DNA from: an uncultured Paracoccaceae bacterium
GTDB lineage: Bacteria > Pseudomonadota > Alphaproteobacteria > Rhodobacterales > Rhodobacteraceae
Direction of reading: 5' to 3'
Assembly: GCA_947492585.1 (NCBI GenBank)
Contig: CANLND010000012.1
Coordinates: forward strand, 62,001 to 126,000
Length of the DNA: 64,000 nucleotides
A program made the translations under genes and the position numbers. Below, piece after piece: positions 37,697 to 47,228 of the stretch. The notes under the pieces were generated by a model. The model saw only the letters and a program-made list of their open reading frames with translations, was not told the origin of the DNA and ran no database searches. The number at the start of each line of letters is the position of its first letter. Positions within the stretch are counted from its first letter, which is position 1.

Positions 37697-39625
37697 ATGG
37701 GGCTACACTTGAAAATGAGAGGACTTCTGGGGTCAACCGTTGCAGGTCTTTGCATGGCAACGATGGCTATGGCTGAGGGCTACAAAGAGGCACCGGCGCT
37801 GGCTGAAATGGTGGCCGCTGGTAAGCTGCCTCCGGTTGATGAACGTCTGCCTGCCGAACCTATGGTTCTGGAGACTTTGGACTCTATCGGCGAGTATGGA
37901 GGTACGTTGCGCCGGGCCATTCTGGGCGGGGGAGACCAGCACAATATCGTTCGCTTGATCTCAAACGAAAACCTTGTGCGTTGGAGCGCAGATTGGGCGA
38001 CGTTGCATCCCAATATCGCCGAAAGCTATGACGTGTCAGAGGATGCGACCACATTCATGTTTAACCTGCGGGCAGGTATGAAATGGTCTGATGGCGCGCC
38101 CTTTACTGTCGACGATATTATGTTTTGGGCGGAGGTCTTTAACGACGAACGTCTGACCAAATCGCAGCATCCAAATTTTGTTGGTCCAAAAGGGCCGGTC
38201 AAGGTCACCAAAATCGACGAGACCACGGTTGAGTTCAAATTCGAAGAGCCAAACGGCTTGTTCTTGCAGAACATGGCCTATGGTTTTGGCTATTATGTGG
38301 TGAACTATCCGGCGCATTACCTAAAGCAGTTCCATGCCGACTATAACAGCGATGTGCAGGCGCTGGTGGATGCTGAACCTGTGGCCAGTGACTGGGTGTC
38401 GCTGTTCAATCTCAAAGCGGGCCCGATGCACACGCCGCTGTTTTGGCAGAATGTAGACCGTCCAACGCTGCATCCCTGGCATCTGAGCACCGCCTATGGT
38501 GCAAGCGATCGGGTGGTGGCCGAGCGGAACCCTTATTACTTTAAGGTGGATGCGGATGGACAGCAGCTGCCCTATATCGACCGTGTGACCTGGGACCAGG
38601 TGGAAGATCCTGAAAGTATCCTGCTGAAGGCCTTTAACGGTGAGATCGATTATATGGCGCGCCACATTGGCCGGGCATCTAATCTGGCGGCGCTGACCGA
38701 CAATAAAGACCGCGGTCAGTATGGATTTTATCAGGTTGGGGACATCACGGCGAGCCAAGCCGCATTGATGTTGAACCTGAACAATCCGGATCCCGTCAAG
38801 AACGAGATCGTCAACACGTTTGAGTTCCGCAAGGCGCTGAGCCACGCCATCGACCGTCAAGAAATCATCGATCTGGTGTATCTTGGTGTCGGGCGTCCGG
38901 TGCAGACGTCGCCGCATCCGCTGTCTCCGGTGTTCAACGAAGAATGGTCGACCCAGCACGCGGAATTCGACGTGGATCTGGCCAACACGCTGTTGGATGG
39001 GGTTGGTCTGGACAAACGTGATTCAGATGGGTTCCGCATTGGCCCGGACGGCGAGCGTTTCACGCTGGTGTTCCTTGTTGCCGATGTCTTTGGGTTCCAG
39101 TTTCCTGACGTGATGGAAATTGTGGCTGAACAGGCGAAAGAGGTGGGTCTGGACATCCAAGTCCGTGCAACCGACCGCTCTCGTCTGCAAGAAGTGGCCG
39201 GCAGCGCCGAGCACGATGGCTATATCTGGAACTGCCCCGGCGGTCTGGTGGATGCCTATTCAAACCCTGACTGCTATTTGCCGCGCCCAAATGTTGTGTA
39301 TTGGGCACCCAAATGGGCTGCGTGGGGCGCCGATCCCAGCACGGGTGAAGAACCCCCAGCGCATATCAAAGCTCTGTTTGAAGCCTATAGCGGTGTGACA
39401 TCCTCGGCGGACCCAGTCGCACAAGAGGCTGCGTTGAAAAGCCTGATCGATCAGGCAACAAGCCAGCTTTTGACCATTGGCATTCGTCAGGTCGATGGTG
39501 CCTTTGGCATCGCACGTAACAACCTGCGCAACTATCCGGACCCTATGCCCATCGCTGGGCAGCTGTGGACGCCGGCACCGTATACTGCGCAGTACTATTT
39601 CGAAGGCGGGGACAACCTCAAATAA
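37697..39625 (+). CDS. ABC transporter substrate-binding protein, family 5 (Opp/oligosaccharide type)
   Basis: This is a 642-residue periplasmic protein with a signal peptide (about 1-26) and the family-5 pattern (YDVSEDATTFMFNLRAGMKWSDGAPFT; late FEFRKALSHAIDRQEI). It is longer than most peptide-binding members and resembles the branch that takes oligosaccharides or sugar-acid oligomers. GAGGAGG precedes the ATG at 37697. The linked sugar-acid dehydratase argues for a carbohydrate substrate. Two strong hairpins follow the gene before the permease genes. Confidence 0.86.
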   Translation: MGLHLKMRGLLGSTVAGLCMATMAMAEGYKEAPALAEMVAAGKLPPVDERLPAEPMVLETLDSIGEYGGTLRRAILGGGDQHNIVRLISNENLVRWSADWATLHPNIAESYDVSEDATTFMFNLRAGMKWSDGAPFTVDDIMFWAEVFNDERLTKSQHPNFVGPKGPVKVTKIDETTVEFKFEEPNGLFLQNMAYGFGYYVVNYPAHYLKQFHADYNSDVQALVDAEPVASDWVSLFNLKAGPMHTPLFWQNVDRPTLHPWHLSTAYGASDRVVAERNPYYFKVDADGQQLPYIDRVTWDQVEDPESILLKAFNGEIDYMARHIGRASNLAALTDNKDRGQYGFYQVGDITASQAALMLNLNNPDPVKNEIVNTFEFRKALSHAIDRQEIIDLVYLGVGRPVQTSPHPLSPVFNEEWSTQHAEFDVDLANTLLDGVGLDKRDSDGFRIGPDGERFTLVFLVADVFGFQFPDVMEIVAEQAKEVGLDIQVRATDRSRLQEVAGSAEHDGYIWNCPGGLVDAYSNPDCYLPRPNVVYWAPKWAAWGADPSTGEEPPAHIKALFEAYSGVTSSADPVAQEAALKSLIDQATSQLLTIGIRQVDGAFGIARNNLRNYPDPMPIAGQLWTPAPYTAQYYFEGGDNLK

Positions 39626-39637
39626 CTGTCTTTGAAA

Positions 39638-39719
39638 AAGTCATGTTGATCACTTCTTCCAAGTCAGCATGACTTACACCACGCGGAGCTGCTCCAAACC
39701 TCCCCGGTAGCAGCTCCGC
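39638..39719 (+). repeat. Two tandem stem-loops between binding-protein and permease genes
   Basis: Stem 1 is AAGTCATGTTGA (39638-39649) with TCAGCATGACTT (39664-39675), with one G-U pair. Stem 2 is GCGGAGCTGCT (39683-39693) with AGCAGCTCCGC (39709-39719), which is perfect. Neither is followed by a T-run. They probably protect the 3' end of the binding-protein message or attenuate the permease genes. Confidence 0.75.
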
Positions 39720-39745
39720 ACTCTCTTTGAATAAGGCTTGGACTG

Positions 39746-40729
39746 ATGCTCAGTTTCATCTATCGCCGATTGCTCTATATGATCCCGACCGTCTTTCTGG
39801 TTTCGATTGTAACCTTTGCGATCATCCAACTTCCACCTGGTGACTATCTGGATACCCTTGCGGCTGAGCTAAATGACTCGGGCGGCCTGGACGAAGGCAC
39901 CATGCAGGCACTGCGCGACCAATACGGGTTGGGGCAGCCGATGTATGTGCAATATATCAAGTGGATGAAAGGTATCCTGCTTGAAGGCAACTTTGGGGTT
40001 TCTTTTGAAAAGAACCTGCCTGTGAATGATTTGATCTGGGATCGTCTGGGTTGGACATTTGGCATCTCGCTGATGACGCTGGCGTTCATCTGGATGACCG
40101 CGTTGCCGATTGGGATCTATTCGGCCGTGCGCAAGTATTCGGTCGGCGATTATGTCGCGACGTTTTTTGGCTTTATCGGTCTTGCGATCCCGAATTTCCT
40201 GTTGGCGCTGGTGATGATGTATGTGGCCTTTAAATATTTTGGTCAAAGTGTCGGAGGGCTTGTCAGCCCGGAATATCTTGATCAGCCGTGGACCTTGGAA
40301 AAATATGGCAATCTGATGAGCCGGATCTGGATGCCGATTGTGGTTGTGGGCACGTCTGGTGCTGCGGCGCTGATCCGGATCATGCGGGCCAACCTGCTGG
40401 ATGAGCTGTACCGCCCGTATGTGGTGACGGCGCGGGCCAAAGGCATGAGCGAATTCAGCCTGTTGATGCGCTATCCCGTGCGTGTGGCGCTGAACCCGTT
40501 CATTTCGACCATTGGGTGGATTTTGCCGACCTTGGTGTCTGGAGAAATCATCGTGGCGGTTGTTATGAACCTGCCCACCACGGGTCCGCTTCTTCTGCGC
40601 GCATTGCTTGTACAGGACATGTATCTGGCTGGCTCGCTCATCTTTATCGTTTCCATTCTGACCGTTCTGGGCACTTTGTTGTCGGATGTGTTGCTGGCAT
40701 GGATTGACCCGAGGATTCGTTACCAATGA
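39746..40729 (+). CDS. ABC transporter permease, OppB/DppB type
   Basis: This 327-residue inner-membrane protein has about six helices and the permease loop RPYVVTARAKGMSE typical of DppB/OppB proteins. It is the first permease of the transporter; the last codon overlaps the next gene by ATGA. Confidence 0.88.
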   Translation: MLSFIYRRLLYMIPTVFLVSIVTFAIIQLPPGDYLDTLAAELNDSGGLDEGTMQALRDQYGLGQPMYVQYIKWMKGILLEGNFGVSFEKNLPVNDLIWDRLGWTFGISLMTLAFIWMTALPIGIYSAVRKYSVGDYVATFFGFIGLAIPNFLLALVMMYVAFKYFGQSVGGLVSPEYLDQPWTLEKYGNLMSRIWMPIVVVGTSGAAALIRIMRANLLDELYRPYVVTARAKGMSEFSLLMRYPVRVALNPFISTIGWILPTLVSGEIIVAVVMNLPTTGPLLLRALLVQDMYLAGSLIFIVSILTVLGTLLSDVLLAWIDPRIRYQ

Positions 40730-41865
40730 CAACGTTGTCTTCTAACACCTCCCTGACAGACCCCTCTGACACGCCAAATGTGATGAGCCCCTCGGCCCTG
40801 ATGTGGCGCAAGTTCAAGCGCCACAAGCTGGCCTATCTGAGCCTTTGGCTGGTTGGTTTCATCTATCTGATGGCTCTCATCGGTCCCTTTCTGGCCCCCG
40901 GAGACGCGGCTGAAACCAATCGCCGCGCTATTTTCCAACCCCCGCAGGGTTTGCATTTTATGGTGGACACGGCTGACGGCGGGCGTGAATTCCTGCTGCA
41001 TGCCAAAAAGATGAAGATGCAGATCGATCGGTCGACCATGCGCCGCACTTATGTGGCGGACACTGATAATGTCATCCCGTTGGGCTTTTTTGTGCGCGGT
41101 GCGGACTATGAGGTTGCGGGGCTGTTCACATCGGATGTGCATTTCTTTGGGCCGGTGAACCCCAAAGACAAAGTCTACTTTTTTGGCGCCGACCGGTTGG
41201 GGCGTGACATGATGAGCCGGATCATTATTGGGACCAAGGTTTCAATGTCCATCGGGCTTGTTGGGGTTGCTGTGTCTCTTGTTGTTGGCGTTGCGCTTGG
41301 CGGGATCTCGGGGTTTTATGGCGGCTGGATCGACAATCTGATCCAGCGTCTGATTGAATTCCTGCGCTCGATCCCGACCATTCCGCTGTGGATGGGGCTG
41401 GCGGCGGCGATCCCGCTGGGCTGGCCTCCGTTGCGGACCTATTTTGTGGTGACGCTCATCGTGTCCATGATCGGCTGGACCTCTCTGGCGCGTGAAGTTC
41501 GCGGGAAATTCCTGGCGATGCGCCACGAGGATTTCATCATCGCTGCGCGGCTGGATGGGCTGACCGATTGGGAAGTGATCCGCAAACATATGGTGCCCAA
41601 CTTTTCGAGCCATATCATCGCGTCTTTGACGCTGGCGGTGCCGCTGATGATCCTTGCGGAAACTTCACTTAGCTTTCTTGGCATTGGCTTGCAGCCCCCG
41701 ATCATTTCATGGGGCACCTTGCTGAAAGAAGCGCAGAATATCCGCTCTATTGTCGAGGCACCCTGGCTATTGATCGCGCCCGGATCCATGATTGTGGCCG
41801 CGGTTCTGACACTCAACTTCTTAGGGGACGGCCTTCGTGATGCCGCAGATCCAAATGCTCATTGA
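40726..41865 (+). CDS. ABC transporter permease, OppC/DppC type
   Basis: The 379-residue second permease has an N-terminal OppC signature and membrane helix, then a periplasmic segment of about 110 residues that is longer than in typical OppC. The GADRLGRDMMSR motif and five core helices follow, with the cytosolic loop HEDFIIAARLDGL. It overlaps the previous gene by 4 bases and the ATPase gene by about 26. Confidence 0.88.
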   Translation: MTTLSSNTSLTDPSDTPNVMSPSALMWRKFKRHKLAYLSLWLVGFIYLMALIGPFLAPGDAAETNRRAIFQPPQGLHFMVDTADGGREFLLHAKKMKMQIDRSTMRRTYVADTDNVIPLGFFVRGADYEVAGLFTSDVHFFGPVNPKDKVYFFGADRLGRDMMSRIIIGTKVSMSIGLVGVAVSLVVGVALGGISGFYGGWIDNLIQRLIEFLRSIPTIPLWMGLAAAIPLGWPPLRTYFVVTLIVSMIGWTSLAREVRGKFLAMRHEDFIIAARLDGLTDWEVIRKHMVPNFSSHIIASLTLAVPLMILAETSLSFLGIGLQPPIISWGTLLKEAQNIRSIVEAPWLLIAPGSMIVAAVLTLNFLGDGLRDAADPNAH

Positions 41866-43615
41866 TCCGAAAGTCCAGTTGCACAAACCGCTTGTCGAAA
41901 TCCGGGGTCTGAAGACGCAGTTTTTCACCGAAGACGGTGTGGTCACTGCGGTGGATGGCGTTGATCTTGATGTCATGGCCAATCGGACGATGGTGGTTTT
42001 GGGGCAAAGTGGCTCTGGAAAATCGATCATGGCGCGTTCGATCCTGCGTATTGTGGATCAGCCCGGCAAGATCACCGAAGGTTCGATCCTGTATCACCAC
42101 GCGGATGGTCGCTCCATTGATCTGGCGAAACCACGCGCGGGCGCACCTGAAGTACGTGAGGTGCGCGGCAAAGACATTTCGATGATCTTTCAAGAGCCGA
42201 TGTCGTCACTGGGGCCGATCACCAAGATCGGGAAGCAGATCGTTGAAACGATCCTGCTGCACCGCAATGTGACCAAGGCGGAAGCCAAGGAGATTGCCAT
42301 TGATCTGTTGGACCGTGTGGGGATCCCGCGTCCGGCCGAGAGATTTGAAGCCTTTCCATTTGAGCTGTCTGGAGGCATGCGTCAGCGCGCGATGATTGCG
42401 ATGGCTCTGTCCTGTGAGCCACGGTTGTTGATCGCGGATGAGCCAAGCACCGCGTTGGATGTGACGACGCAGGCGCAGATTTTGGATCTGATTGCTGAGC
42501 TGAAAGAAGAGCGCCAGATGGGGGTCATGCTGATCACCCATGACATGGGGGTCGCGGCACAGGTGGCTGAAGATATTGTCGTGATGTATCACGGCAAGAT
42601 CGTCGAAAAGAACGACGTGTATTCGATCTTTGATGCGCCGCAACACCCCTATACCCGGGCGCTTTTGGCGTCGGTGCCAAAGCTTGGCGGGCAGCGTGTG
42701 CATCGTTTGCCCGACATTCACGAGCTGCTGAAAAACCCGGATACGCCGCCCAAAATGATCCCCGCCAAACCGCGCCCCCCGGCTGGTGAACCCATCGTCA
42801 AGGTGCGCAATGTAAAGGTTGAATTCCCGGTTGGCGGTGGCGTCTTTAGCAAACCGTCGGGGGTTATTCAGGCGGTTAATGATGTGTCTTTTGATGTCTA
42901 CCGGGGGGAAACTTTTGGGATTGTGGGCGAGAGTGGATCGGGCAAATCCACCTTGAGCCGGGCGATTATGGGGATCCGCCCGCCGACCTCTGGCTCGATT
43001 GAATTTATCCGCAAGGACAAGCCCGTCGCGAATATCGGCACCGCCGGCAAAGCCGAGATGCGCGATATCTGGCGGGATATGCGGATGGTGTTTCAGGATC
43101 CGCAGTCATCGCTTAACCCAAAGCTTCGGGTGATTGATCTGATTGGGCAATGTATCGAAAAGGCCGAAGGTCTGGGGCGCAAAGATCTGTCTGAGCGGGT
43201 GGCGAAGCTGCTGACACAAGTGGGGCTGAGCCCTGACTATCTGATGCGGCATCCCAATGCGTTTTCCGGTGGTCAGCGCCAGCGGCTTGGCGTGGCACGG
43301 GCGCTTGCGACGCGGCCGGAGGTGGTGATCGCGGATGAGGCGGTTTCGGCGCTTGATGTTCCTATTCAGGCGCAGGTGTTGAACCTCTTGCAGGATCTGC
43401 AAGAAGAGTTCGCGCTGACCTATATCTTTATCTCGCACGATCTGGCGGTGGTGGATCACATCTGCGATCGCGTGGCGGTGATGTACAAAGGTGAGATGGT
43501 TGAGCTGTTGACGCGCGAAGAGCTCGCGGCGGGTCCAAAGCATCCCTATACAAAGTCACTGTTGTCGGCAGTGCCCATCCCCGATCCGCATCAGCGCAAT
43601 CGGGTGAGGGTGTAG
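41840..43615 (+). CDS. ABC transporter ATPase, fused OppD-OppF type
   Basis: This 591-residue protein holds two nucleotide-binding domains in one chain. Domain 1 has Walker A GQSGSGKS and signature LSGGMRQRA; domain 2 has GESGSGKST and FSGGQRQRL. Each ends with the Opp-type C-terminal extension (HPYTRALLASVP and HPYTKSLLSAVP). I use the ATG at 41840; a GTG at 41837 is equally spaced from AGGGGA. A terminator follows. Confidence 0.88.
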   Translation: MPQIQMLIDPKVQLHKPLVEIRGLKTQFFTEDGVVTAVDGVDLDVMANRTMVVLGQSGSGKSIMARSILRIVDQPGKITEGSILYHHADGRSIDLAKPRAGAPEVREVRGKDISMIFQEPMSSLGPITKIGKQIVETILLHRNVTKAEAKEIAIDLLDRVGIPRPAERFEAFPFELSGGMRQRAMIAMALSCEPRLLIADEPSTALDVTTQAQILDLIAELKEERQMGVMLITHDMGVAAQVAEDIVVMYHGKIVEKNDVYSIFDAPQHPYTRALLASVPKLGGQRVHRLPDIHELLKNPDTPPKMIPAKPRPPAGEPIVKVRNVKVEFPVGGGVFSKPSGVIQAVNDVSFDVYRGETFGIVGESGSGKSTLSRAIMGIRPPTSGSIEFIRKDKPVANIGTAGKAEMRDIWRDMRMVFQDPQSSLNPKLRVIDLIGQCIEKAEGLGRKDLSERVAKLLTQVGLSPDYLMRHPNAFSGGQRQRLGVARALATRPEVVIADEAVSALDVPIQAQVLNLLQDLQEEFALTYIFISHDLAVVDHICDRVAVMYKGEMVELLTREELAAGPKHPYTKSLLSAVPIPDPHQRNRVRV

Positions 43616-43641
43616 CGCCCGCAGATCAGCGTCACAAACAT

Positions 43642-43665
43642 GCAGCCCCGCGAGGGGCTGCTTTT
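43642..43665 (+). terminator. Rho-independent terminator of the Opp-type operon
   Basis: GCAGCCCC (43642-43649) pairs perfectly with GGGGCTGC (43654-43661) around GCGA and is followed by TTTT. It lies 26 bases after the ATPase stop codon. Confidence 0.88.
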
Positions 43666-43671
43666 GTACTG

Positions 43672-44592
43672 TCAGGCTGGAATAATTGCGCCGCGATGGG
43701 TGATGACTTTGGCGGCCAGATTGTGGCCGGTTTCCATCTGCACCTGAGGGGAGTGCCCCTGCACATAGGCCGCCAGATAGCCGGCATTAAAGCTGTCACC
43801 TGCGGCGGTGCTGTCGATCACCGTGTCAACGGTCTCCAAAGCCTGCGCCACGCTCTGACCGGCCAGATCACGCGGACCTTCGGCGCCGCGTTTGAGCGCC
43901 CCCGCGCAGACACCGCAGCCGCGCAGGCGGTCGAGCACAGCGGATTCGGATGTGTCACCGAACAGCGCCATTTCATCATCGATCGAGGGCAGGGCGATGT
44001 CTGCGAGCTGCCACATGCGGGTGTTGATCTGCTGGGCCGTGGCCTGATCTTCCCACAGGCGTGGCCGGTAGTTGCTGTCATAGGCGACGGTGCCACCATT
44101 GGCGCGAAATTGGGCAATAAAGTCGATCAGCTGAGCGCGCACGGCTGTGGGTAGGATTGCCATGGAAATGCCGGACACGTAAATCAGATCAAACTTGGCC
44201 AGCCGGTCCAGCGAGATCTCGCAGGGAGATTGAAACATCGTGCGCGCTGCGGCATCCGAGCGCCAATAGGTAAAGCTGCGCTCGCCTGCATCGTCGGTGT
44301 CTACGGCATAGAGGCCGGGGATTTTGTCGGATCTGGTTTCGACGCATGAGGTGTCCAGATCGTACTCTGTCAGCGCGCTGCGAATGATATCAGAATACGG
44401 ATCGGTCCCCAGCGCCGTGCAGTAGGACACGGTGACCTCGGTCGCGGCCAACAGGCGTTTTATGTAGACCGCAGTATTGTAGGTGTCGCCCGCCACGCCA
44501 AGCGCGATGTTTCCGTCACGGCCATTGATCAGTTCAATCATTACCTCTCCGAAGCAGCAGAGTGACTGAATGGGGCGTTTTGGGGTCGTCAT
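43672..44592 (-). CDS. kdgK: PfkB-family sugar kinase, 2-keto-3-deoxygluconate kinase-like
   Basis: The 306-residue kinase opens with CCFGEVMIELI and has the C-terminal catalytic motif DSTAAGDSFNAGYL, with the aspartate base intact. The first glycine of the common GAGD is alanine, as in many KDG kinases. It would phosphorylate 2-keto-3-deoxy sugar acids for Entner-Doudoroff aldolase. It starts at the base next to the GntR stop, so the two form one operon, divergent from the AldA/Ytf operon. This links the whole island to 2-keto-3-deoxy acid chemistry. Confidence 0.85.
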   Translation of the reverse strand: MTTPKRPIQSLCCFGEVMIELINGRDGNIALGVAGDTYNTAVYIKRLLAATEVTVSYCTALGTDPYSDIIRSALTEYDLDTSCVETRSDKIPGLYAVDTDDAGERSFTYWRSDAAARTMFQSPCEISLDRLAKFDLIYVSGISMAILPTAVRAQLIDFIAQFRANGGTVAYDSNYRPRLWEDQATAQQINTRMWQLADIALPSIDDEMALFGDTSESAVLDRLRGCGVCAGALKRGAEGPRDLAGQSVAQALETVDTVIDSTAAGDSFNAGYLAAYVQGHSPQVQMETGHNLAAKVITHRGAIIPA

Positions 44593-45300
44593 TTAAAGTT
44601 CTCCAAAGGTTTTTCGGACCTGTTCCCACGCGTTGTGCAGGTGGCTGCGCAGCGCGTTTTCGGCTGCGTCCGGGTCCCGCATGAGGATGGCCTCGTAGAT
44701 TTCGCGGTGGGAGTCATAATTGGCGCGGTTGCGATCCGGCAGGCGGGGCATCTGCGACCACTGCGGGGCCAGCCAGTTGGTGTAGGCTTTGTTGATGGCC
44801 GGCAGCACCGGATTGCGGGCGGTGTTGTAGAGCACCCGGTGAAACCCAATATCTGTTTCGTAAAAGGCGTCACTGTCGTGGATTGCGGCCTTGTTGGCGG
44901 CGAGGGCTTCTTTGAGCGCCAGAATGTCTTCTTTGGTGGCGTTTTTGGCCACTTCGCGCACCAGCGCGGCTTCGATGATGATGCGGGTGTCAAAGAGATT
45001 GCGCACGCCGCCGGGTTCATGCAGCAGATGGGTGACAATGCTTTCGAGGGCGTCAAAGGCGGCATCAAATCCCGGCTTTCGAACCACGGGACGGTGGCGC
45101 GGGCGGGCTTCGATCAGGCCTTTGTTGGACAGGGCAAGAACGGCTTCGCGCACGACAGTTCGACTGATGCCGAACTCTTCCATCAGGTTGCGTTCGGGGG
45201 GCAGGGGCTGGCCGTCTGCCAGCTCGCCGGTTTGAATTTTCTGCGCCAGACGCTGCACCACCAGATCGGCGGCCCGCCCTTTGTCTTCTTGTCCTTGCAC
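44593..45300 (-). CDS. FadR/GntR-family regulator (FCD type) of the sugar-acid island
   Basis: The 235-residue protein has a winged helix (about 10-75: LPPERNLMEEFGISRTVVREAVL) and an FCD effector domain (about 90-225). The start is a GTG at 45300 with AAAGGAA upstream. It is directly followed by kdgK and is divergent, across a 402-base gap, from the long AldA/Ytf operon. The gap contains a TTGGT-N3-ACCAA palindrome, which fits the operator type of this subfamily. Confidence 0.87.
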   Translation of the reverse strand: MQGQEDKGRAADLVVQRLAQKIQTGELADGQPLPPERNLMEEFGISRTVVREAVLALSNKGLIEARPRHRPVVRKPGFDAAFDALESIVTHLLHEPGGVRNLFDTRIIIEAALVREVAKNATKEDILALKEALAANKAAIHDSDAFYETDIGFHRVLYNTARNPVLPAINKAYTNWLAPQWSQMPRLPDRNRANYDSHREIYEAILMRDPDAAENALRSHLHNAWEQVRKTFGEL

Positions 45301-45572
45301 TGCGCATTCCTTTCCATTGCCCCGGATCTTGCGTTCGCAGGATCTGATGCGTGTTTAGTTGACGACCCGGCCTGAGTAAATCGCACCGGGTTGGGCTGTG
45401 ATTGCCGGGGCGCCGTTGGGGGATTTGGATCACCCGTGAACGTGTCGCCGTGGCGCGATGTGCGCAGGTCAATTTAGGGGCGTTCTGGCGGTGTCACATG
45501 GTGTCAGCTGGTGGGTCTTTTTTGATTCGTTGCTGTCTTTCCTTAGAAGTGCACATGTTGCGGACGGATTTA

Positions 45573-45691
45573 TGATCGCACCAAACAATATGAAAAGTAC
45601 ATCAAAAACAGCGCAAAACTACGGCATCGGATTAATTTCTTGACTGAACTCCCGTTTTAAGGAACAACTTGATATTGTTTGGTACGACCAA
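45573..45691. promoter_or_regulatory. Two GntR/FadR-type operator candidates in the divergent gap
   Basis: TTGGT-ACG-ACCAA (45679-45691) fits the TNGTNNNACNA pattern of FadR-subfamily regulators and lies just before the AldA gene start. A second site TGAT-CGC-ACCA is at 45573-45583. The two sit inside a longer inverted repeat (45577-45591 with 45672-45686, 14 of 15 bases matching), about 95 bases apart, which suits DNA looping. The remainder of 45301-45702 has no gene that I can support. Confidence 0.6.
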
Positions 45692-45702
45692 AAGGAAAAG
45701 TC

Positions 45703-47172
45703 GTGAAAGATTTCGACATTCAGTCAGGCAAGGTTCTGACGGCGCAGATGTTTATCGATGGGCAGTGGACCGCAGGCAGCAGCCGCGAGACCATTGAGGT
45801 GGAAAATCCAGCAAACGAGGCGGTGATCGCCACAACCCCATTGGGAACGGCCGAGGACGCTGCGGCGGCTGTTGACGCGGCGCGCCGTGCACAAGTCGCC
45901 TGGGCCAAAGTGCCCGCGGTGGAGCGCGGCCGTGTTGTGCGCAAATTGGGTGAACTGGTGCTGGCCCGCACCGACGAGTTCGCCCGGCTGATCACCGCCG
46001 AGCAGGGGAAGCCCCTAGATCAGGCCAAGGGCGAAGTGGGCGCGACGGCGGAATTTCTGTTCCACGCCGCCGACAATGCCCGCCGCATCGAAGGGGATAT
46101 TCTGGTTTCGGACAACCCGGATGAAGAAATCCATATTCGTCGCCACCCCTATGGCGTTGTGGTGGGTCTGACCTCGTGGAATTATCCCGCCGCTCTCGCC
46201 ACACGAAAGCTTGGACCTGCGTTGGTTGCGGGCAACGGATTTGTGCTGCTGGCCCATGAGATTACGCCGCTTTCGGGTCTGTTCATTGCGTTTCTGGCCG
46301 TCCAGGCTGGCGTGCCAGCCGGGCTGTTTAACGTTGTTGCCGGGCGCGGGGCCCAGGTGGGGCAGGCACTGGTTGAACATCCCGATACCGCGTTAATCAC
46401 CATGACCGGCAGCAATCGCGCGGGCCGCGAAATTTTCAAAGCAGGCGCTGAGGGCATGAAGGTGTTGCGCTTGGAACTGGGCGGCAAAGCCCCGTTTATT
46501 GTTCTGGAAGATGCCGACATCGACAAGGCCGTCGATGCGGCGGTGGTCGCGCGTTACACCAATTGCGGGCAGATCTGCACCTGCAACGAACGCATGTATC
46601 TGCACAAAGACATTGCTGACGAGTTTCTTGAGAAATTTGTCGCGAAATCGGCAGCTTTGACAATTGGAGACCCGATGGGCAACCCGGATATGGGCCCCAA
46701 AGTAAGTGGTCTTGAAGTCGATAAAGTTGCGTCCATCATCCAAACGGCGGTCACTGAAGGCGCGGAGGTTCTTTTGGAAGGAGGACCTTTGAGCGAAGGT
46801 GAATACGCCAAGGGGCATTGGATGGCCCCGACTGTGCTTGAGGTTAAAAACAACGCGGCATCTGTGGTCCAAAATGAGGTATTTGGACCGGTTGTTCCGG
46901 CGATCCGCGTTGATGATTTTGAGCAGGCGCTGGCGCTGGCCAATGACACGGCCTTTGGGCTGTCGGCCTATGTGTTCACACAAAATCACCGCCGGATCAT
47001 GCAAACCCCATACGCGCTGAATTTTGGCGAGATCTACGTCAACCGTGCAAACGGTGAGCAGGTTCACGCCTTTCACAACGGATGGGGGCAGTCGGGTCTA
47101 GGCGGGGAAGACGGGAAATATGGGTTCGATGCGTATCTGAGGAAGCAGAGCCTGTACGTAAACTGGGCGTAA
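45703..47172 (+). CDS. aldA: AldA-like aldehyde dehydrogenase (lactaldehyde/glycolaldehyde type)
   Basis: The 489-residue protein aligns along its length with E. coli AldA, which oxidises L-lactaldehyde and glycolaldehyde with NAD. The catalytic C292 sits in GQICTCNER, the Cys-x-Cys form typical of AldA. The general base glutamate is in LELGGKAPF. The usual KPSE cofactor motif is changed to LAHE, so the conserved lysine is L183; this is odd for an active ALDH. I chose the GTG at 45703, preceded by AAAGGAAAAG. It opens the long operon (57 bases to ytfQ). The aldehyde may come from a sugar-acid aldolase step. Confidence 0.85.
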   Translation: MKDFDIQSGKVLTAQMFIDGQWTAGSSRETIEVENPANEAVIATTPLGTAEDAAAAVDAARRAQVAWAKVPAVERGRVVRKLGELVLARTDEFARLITAEQGKPLDQAKGEVGATAEFLFHAADNARRIEGDILVSDNPDEEIHIRRHPYGVVVGLTSWNYPAALATRKLGPALVAGNGFVLLAHEITPLSGLFIAFLAVQAGVPAGLFNVVAGRGAQVGQALVEHPDTALITMTGSNRAGREIFKAGAEGMKVLRLELGGKAPFIVLEDADIDKAVDAAVVARYTNCGQICTCNERMYLHKDIADEFLEKFVAKSAALTIGDPMGNPDMGPKVSGLEVDKVASIIQTAVTEGAEVLLEGGPLSEGEYAKGHWMAPTVLEVKNNAASVVQNEVFGPVVPAIRVDDFEQALALANDTAFGLSAYVFTQNHRRIMQTPYALNFGEIYVNRANGEQVHAFHNGWGQSGLGGEDGKYGFDAYLRKQSLYVNWA

Positions 47173-47228
47173 GCCCAGACAACACGCGGCTAGGAGGTTT
47201 GGCCGCACTACAATTTGGAGGAATATCA

